Positions 5,531 through 8,795 of a DNA stretch of 8,795 nucleotides are shown piece after piece (within the stretch, counting starts at the first letter, position 1; each line of letters opens with the position of its first letter). Source of the stretch: Gammaproteobacteria bacterium (GTDB lineage Bacteria > Pseudomonadota > Gammaproteobacteria > Steroidobacterales > Steroidobacteraceae); NCBI GenBank assembly GCA_003156695.1, contig PMHN01000124.1:1007-9801 (forward strand), given 5' to 3'. The notes under the pieces were generated by a model, which made no database searches, had not been told where the DNA came from, and saw only the letters and a list, made by a program, of their open reading frames with translations. The translations under genes were made by a program, and so were the position numbers.

Positions 5531-7696
5531 ATGCCTGAAATACTCGCTGACGTCGGCCACTGCGTGGACGCGGTGCTGCGCCGCGTGGGGCCACGCATCG
5601 TGCTGGCGCTGCCGCTGGGCGTCGGTAAGCCCAATCCGCTTGCCAATGAATTCTACCGCCGCGCGGCGCGCGATCCTTCGATCGATCTCACCATCATCAC
5701 GGCGCTGTCGCTGCTGAAGCCGACGGCGCGCTCCTCGCTCGAGCGGCGTCTGCTGGACCCCATCACCGAGCGCGTGTTCGGCAACTACGTGGAGCCGGAA
5801 TACGCGCGTGCCGTGCGCGCCGACACAGTGCCACCCAACATCCGGGTCATCGAGTTCTTTTTGACGCCCGGGGCATTCCTGGGCGCGCCGCACGCACAGC
5901 GCAATTACCTGAGTGCCAACTACACCCATGTGGCGCGCGAGGTGCTCGCGCATGGCGTCAACGTCATCGCGCATCTTGTGGCACGGCGTGTCAGCGACGG
6001 CGAGGTGCAGCTTTCTTTCGGCTCCAACGCCGATGTCACGGTCGACCTGCTGCCGCTCATCGACGCGGCGCGCCGCGCCGGCCGCGACATCGTCATGGTT
6101 GGAGAAACGCATGCGCAGATGCCCTTCATGACCGGACACGCCATGGTTGCCCCCGAGCGCTTCGATTTTCTCATCGAGGATCCGCGCTACGACTACGAGC
6201 TGTTCTGTCCGCCCAACCCGTCGCTGAGCAGCGCCGACCACGCCATCGGCATGTACGCCAGCACCCTGGCGTGCGACGGCGGCACCCTGCAGATCGGCAT
6301 CGGCGAGATGGGCGACGCGCTGGTGTATGCGCTCTTGCTGCGACATCAGCAGAATGCCGCCTGGCGCTCCGCCCTGGAGACACTCGGTAGCGACTCGTGC
6401 GCGACACTCATGCACGCGCAAGGGGGCGAGGCGCCGTTCGCCGCGGGTCTCTACGCCTCCACCGAGATGTTCGTCGACCAGTTGCTCGAGCTGTACCGCG
6501 CCGGAGTGTTGCGGCGGCGCGTGTACGACTCGCTGGCGATTGAAAAGCTCCTCGCGGCCGGGCAGCTCGAGGAACGCTTCGATGTGCGCGTTCTTGAGCT
6601 GCTGGCTGCAGCGGGCATGGGGCCGCGCTTGAGCGAGCGGGAATTCTCGGAGCTGCAACGCTACGGCATATTCCGCGAGGATGTGGACTACGACGCCGGG
6701 CGCGTGCGCCCACACGGCGGCAGCTGGATAGCCGCGGACCTGGCGGATGCCGCTTGCCGCGCGCGCATCGGCGCTGAGTGCCTGGGGCATGCGCTGCGCA
6801 ACGGCCAGGTGCTGCACGCGGGGTTTTTCCTGGGTCCGCGCGGCTTTTACGCCGCCCTGCGCGAGCTGCCCGAAAGCGTCCGCTCGCAGTTCGGGATGCG
6901 CGGCGTCGCGTACGTGAACCAGCTTTATGGCGCGGATCTGGAGCTGCGGACGCTGCAGCGGCGCGGCGCGCGCTTCTACAACACCACCATGATGGTGACG
7001 CTGCTGGGTGCGGCCGTGTCCGATGCACTCGAGACGGGCCAGGTAGTGAGCGGTGTCGGTGGGCAATACAACTTCGTGGCCATGGCGCACGCGCTTCCCG
7101 ATGCGCGTTCCGTTCTGTGTGTGCGAGCAACCCGCACCGCACACGGGCGGACCACCTCGAACATCCTGTGGAACTACGGCAACGAGACGATTCCGCGCCA
7201 CCTGCGCGACATCGTCATCACCGAGTACGGGGTCGCGGACCTGCGCGGTCGCACCGACGAGGAGGTGATCGCCGCGCTCCTCGACATCACCGACTCACGC
7301 TTCCAGGGCGAGCTGCTGGCGCGCGCCCAGGCGGCGGGCAAGATCCGCCGCGACCACCGCATTGCCGAGGCATTCAGCCACAACCTGCCGGAGCGGCTCG
7401 AGCGCGCCTTAAGAGGGCACCGCGAGGCCGGCCGCTTCAGCGAGTACCCATTCGGAACCGACCTTACGGCCGTGGAGATTGAACTCGCCCGGGCGCTGAG
7501 GTTTCTCGGTGCACGCACCAGCAACCGCGCCGGCCGGATGCGCACCGTGCTCGCGTCGCTCATGCACGGCGGTTCTGGAGAGAATCAGTCAGCGGCGCTG
7601 CAGCGCATGGGCCTCGATCAGCCGCGCACTGTTCCTGAATGGCTCGAGCGGCGCCTAGTCGCGTACGCGCTCAAGGGCGCCAACTCTGGTACGTAA
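5531..7696 (+). CDS. Acetyl-CoA hydrolase/transferase-family protein with an altered active-site motif
   Basis: A 721-residue protein, longer than the usual roughly 430-510 of class I acetyl-CoA hydrolase/CoA-transferases. The N-terminal part (about 16-130) carries RIVLALPLGVGKPNPLANEFYRR; the C-terminal part (about 450-640) is the recognisable Acetyl-CoA hydrolase/transferase C domain with GVAYVNQLYGAD, GVGGQYNF (GGQYNF at 510-515), TTSNILWNYG and TEYGVADLRGRTDEE. Classic members bind CoA as a thioester on a Glu in a motif like NSAIEVDL. The matching segment here reads NTTMMVTLLG from Asn484, putting Met488 where Glu is expected. This may be a sister family with other chemistry, so hydrolase activity is inferred from fold only. 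The long middle section (about 200-440) I do not assign beyond the family. ATG 5531 is chosen because homologous N-termini begin shortly before the RIVLALPLG strand; ATG 5459 would add 24 unpromising residues and overlap the cupin start. It converges with acs. Confidence 0.85.
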   Translation: MPEILADVGHCVDAVLRRVGPRIVLALPLGVGKPNPLANEFYRRAARDPSIDLTIITALSLLKPTARSSLERRLLDPITERVFGNYVEPEYARAVRADTVPPNIRVIEFFLTPGAFLGAPHAQRNYLSANYTHVAREVLAHGVNVIAHLVARRVSDGEVQLSFGSNADVTVDLLPLIDAARRAGRDIVMVGETHAQMPFMTGHAMVAPERFDFLIEDPRYDYELFCPPNPSLSSADHAIGMYASTLACDGGTLQIGIGEMGDALVYALLLRHQQNAAWRSALETLGSDSCATLMHAQGGEAPFAAGLYASTEMFVDQLLELYRAGVLRRRVYDSLAIEKLLAAGQLEERFDVRVLELLAAAGMGPRLSEREFSELQRYGIFREDVDYDAGRVRPHGGSWIAADLADAACRARIGAECLGHALRNGQVLHAGFFLGPRGFYAALRELPESVRSQFGMRGVAYVNQLYGADLELRTLQRRGARFYNTTMMVTLLGAAVSDALETGQVVSGVGGQYNFVAMAHALPDARSVLCVRATRTAHGRTTSNILWNYGNETIPRHLRDIVITEYGVADLRGRTDEEVIAALLDITDSRFQGELLARAQAAGKIRRDHRIAEAFSHNLPERLERALRGHREAGRFSEYPFGTDLTAVEIELARALRFLGARTSNRAGRMRTVLASLMHGGSGENQSAALQRMGLDQPRTVPEWLERRLVAYALKGANSGT

Positions 7697-7708
7697 GCCA
7701 ACAGGTCG

Positions 7709-7738
7709 CCACGCGGTTAACCGCACGGTCTTGCGTGG
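7709..7738. terminator. Weak hairpin between convergent genes, possible terminator
   Basis: Inside the 74-base gap between the convergent CoA-transferase-like and acs genes, GCGGTTAACCGC at 7713-7724 is a perfect 12-base palindrome. CCACGC at 7709-7714 and GCGTGG at 7733-7738 are a wider inverted pair sharing bases with it, and ACCG/CGGT (7720-7729) could pair as well. These are competing structures and none has a T-run, so the terminator role rests mainly on position. Confidence 0.35.
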
Positions 7739-7770
7739 TGTGCCCGGCGCCCTGCCGCCGTATTGGTGTA

Positions 7771-8795
7771 CTAGCGCCTGCGACCCCCGCGGCGCATCGC
7801 TGACTTGCGCACAGCCCGACGCATGCGCGCGCGCGATGCCTTCGTCTTCGGTCTGGCTGTCCCGGCTTTGGCTTTGCGCGGCCGCGTCACTTTCTTCGTG
7901 ACTTTCTTCGCGACCTTCTTCGGAGCCTTTTTTGGTTTCTTCCGGGCGAGTTTGCGGGACTCGGCTGTAGGCCGTGTCCTGGCGCGCTGCGGCGCCGCCG
8001 CTGCTTTCCTGGCAGCCGCGACGGGCGTGGCCTTCGCAGGAACGGATTTCGCGGGCGCTGCCTTCGCAGGCGTTGCCTTCGGCGCAGCGTCCGCGCCGCG
8101 CAACTGGTCCAGGATCGCCGGGTTCTCAAGCGTGGAGACGTCCTGGGTAATCTCCTCGCCGCGCGCGATCGTCTTGAGCAACCGCCGCATGATCTTGCCC
8201 GAGCGTGTCTTGGGCAGGTTGTCGGCGAAGCGGATGTCGTCGGGCTTGGCGATAGGGCCCAACTGCTCGCCGACCCAGTTGCGCAACTCCTGCACGAGCG
8301 CGCTCGTATCGCCGGTCGGCCGCGCTCCACGCAACACCACGTAGGCAAATACGGATTCGCCCTTCACGTCATGTGGTCTGCCGACCACGGCGGCTTCCGC
8401 CACCCGCGGATGCGCGACCAGCGCCGATTCAATCTCCATGGTTCCGAGACGGTGACCGGAAACCTTCAGGACGTCATCCATGCGTCCCATGATCCAGAAG
8501 TAGCCGTCCTTGTCGCGGTGCGCACTGTCACCGGCGACGTAGCAACGGTTGTTGAACTTCTCCCAGTACGCACTGAGGTAGCGCTCGTTGTCGCGCCAGA
8601 TGGTGCGCAGCATCGACGGCCAGGGTTTTCTGATAACGAGATAACCGCCGGCCTCGGCGCCCTTCACTGAATCGCCGTGGTCGTCCACGATATCCGCGTC
8701 GATGCCGGGCAGCGGCCTGGTGCACGAGCCGGGCTTGGTCGCGGTCACGCCGGGGACCGGGGAGATGAGGATCGCGCCGGTCTCGGTCTGCCACC
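7771..8795 (-). CDS. acs: Acetyl-CoA synthetase, C-terminal half, with a 108-residue basic tail (5' partial)
   Basis: AMP-forming acetate-CoA ligase, cut by the right edge; 340 residues are visible. They begin in the acetate-pocket/adenylate segment [12 protein letters not shown], whose first Trp corresponds to Trp414 of Salmonella Acs. They continue through [13 protein letters not shown], the [14 protein letters not shown] loop, the hinge [21 protein letters not shown] and [12 protein letters not shown]. The lysine in SGK (codon 8194-8196) is the residue that acetylates acetate-activating enzymes off in the family. The normal enzyme ends near [10 protein letters not shown] (codons down to 8098). 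Here the frame continues 108 residues (8097-7774) with 21 Lys, 19 Arg, 29 Ala and only two acidic residues: PAKxx repeats, then KKVx repeats, then an Arg-rich end (MRRGGRRR). This resembles histone H1 or AlgP-type tails. It stays in one frame to TAG at 7771-7773, so no frameshift is needed. A GTG at 8748 lies inside the enzyme domain and is not a start. Confidence 0.95.
   Translation of the reverse strand, partial: WQTETGAILISPVPGVTATKPGSCTRPLPGIDADIVDDHGDSVKGAEAGGYLVIRKPWPSMLRTIWRDNERYLSAYWEKFNNRCYVAGDSAHRDKDGYFWIMGRMDDVLKVSGHRLGTMEIESALVAHPRVAEAAVVGRPHDVKGESVFAYVVLRGARPTGDTSALVQELRNWVGEQLGPIAKPDDIRFADNLPKTRSGKIMRRLLKTIARGEEITQDVSTLENPAILDQLRGADAAPKATPAKAAPAKSVPAKATPVAAARKAAAAPQRARTRPTAESRKLARKKPKKAPKKVAKKVTKKVTRPRKAKAGTARPKTKASRARMRRAVRKSAMRRGGRRR
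7889..7936 (-). repeat. 12-base tandem repeats coding KKVx units in the Acs tail
   Basis: On the + strand the units are ACTTTCTTCGTG (7889), ACTTTCTTCGCG (7901), ACCTTCTTCGGA (7913) and a diverged GCCTTTTTTGGT (7925). Read on the - strand they give four-residue steps of the form KKxx ([17 protein letters not shown]). The first two units differ by one base, which suggests growth by slippage or unequal exchange. Confidence 0.75.
8030..8089 (-). repeat. 15-base tandem repeats coding PAKxx units in the Acs tail
   Basis: Four 15-base units start at 8030, 8045, 8060 and 8075 on the + strand. Units 1 and 3 share GCCTTCGCAGG, unit 2 is GATTTCGCGGGCGCT, and unit 4 is GCCTTCGGCGCAGCG. On the - strand they code for the (P)AKxxP steps [20 protein letters not shown]. 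They form the first section of the tail, separate from the 12-base units at 7889-7936. Confidence 0.7.

Noticed and set aside
5093..7201. A 702-residue open frame on the minus strand opposite the CoA-transferase-like gene
   Set aside because: It has no recognisable domain, is rich in Arg/Ala/His as expected from antisense of high-GC coding DNA, and its end is the cupin gene read in the wrong frame.
7771..8097. A separate histone-like or AlgP-like gene overlapping the end of acs
   Set aside because: The basic stretch is in the same uninterrupted frame as Acs, with no start codon plus ribosome site at the junction; a fused tail is the simpler reading.

Overview
The window is high-GC, densely coding bacterial DNA, and no gene-free stretch exceeds about 165 bases. 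The gene set (S46 exopeptidase, YceI with cytochrome b561, Acs, cupin, VOC) and the AAAGGA-type ribosome sites fit a Gram-negative proteobacterium, probably a gammaproteobacterium of the Xanthomonadales/Steroidobacter/Nevskia kind. That placement is inferred from gene content and style, not from a marker gene. I see no rRNA, tRNA, CRISPR array, transposase, integrase or phage gene.

Layout, left to right. (1) 1-714 (+) is a two-domain VOC (glyoxalase-fold) protein cut by the left edge. (2) 777-2849 (+) is a secreted S46 dipeptidyl peptidase with a complete H/D/S triad and a glycine at the P1-specificity position, so DPP7-like. (3) 2871-3007 is a non-coding foldback element with a 29-bp perfect inverted repeat, filling the gap between two convergent genes. 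(4) 3012-3776 (-) is a YceI-domain lipoprotein. Divergent from it with almost no spacer is the + strand pair 3789-4352 (cytochrome b561, four heme histidines) and 4356-4970 (secreted YceI). (5) 4984-5460 (-) is a small cupin. (6) 5531-7696 (+) is a long acetyl-CoA hydrolase/transferase-family protein whose expected catalytic Glu reads as Met. (7) 7771-8795 (-) is the C-terminal half of acetyl-CoA synthetase, cut by the right edge, carrying an extra 108-residue Lys/Arg/Ala-rich, histone-H1-like tail built partly from short tandem repeats.

How the genes may work together. The yceI-b561-yceI block looks like an envelope unit for lipid/quinone binding and electron transfer. The last two genes converge and both act on acyl-CoA/acetate chemistry in family terms: Acs makes acetyl-CoA from acetate, and the other family hydrolyses acyl-CoA or transfers its CoA. 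The S46 protease supplies dipeptides in the periplasm. The VOC and cupin genes have no assignable substrate.

The points most worth a second look are the basic tail on Acs, the 29-bp foldback element and the missing Glu in the CoA-transferase-like protein.
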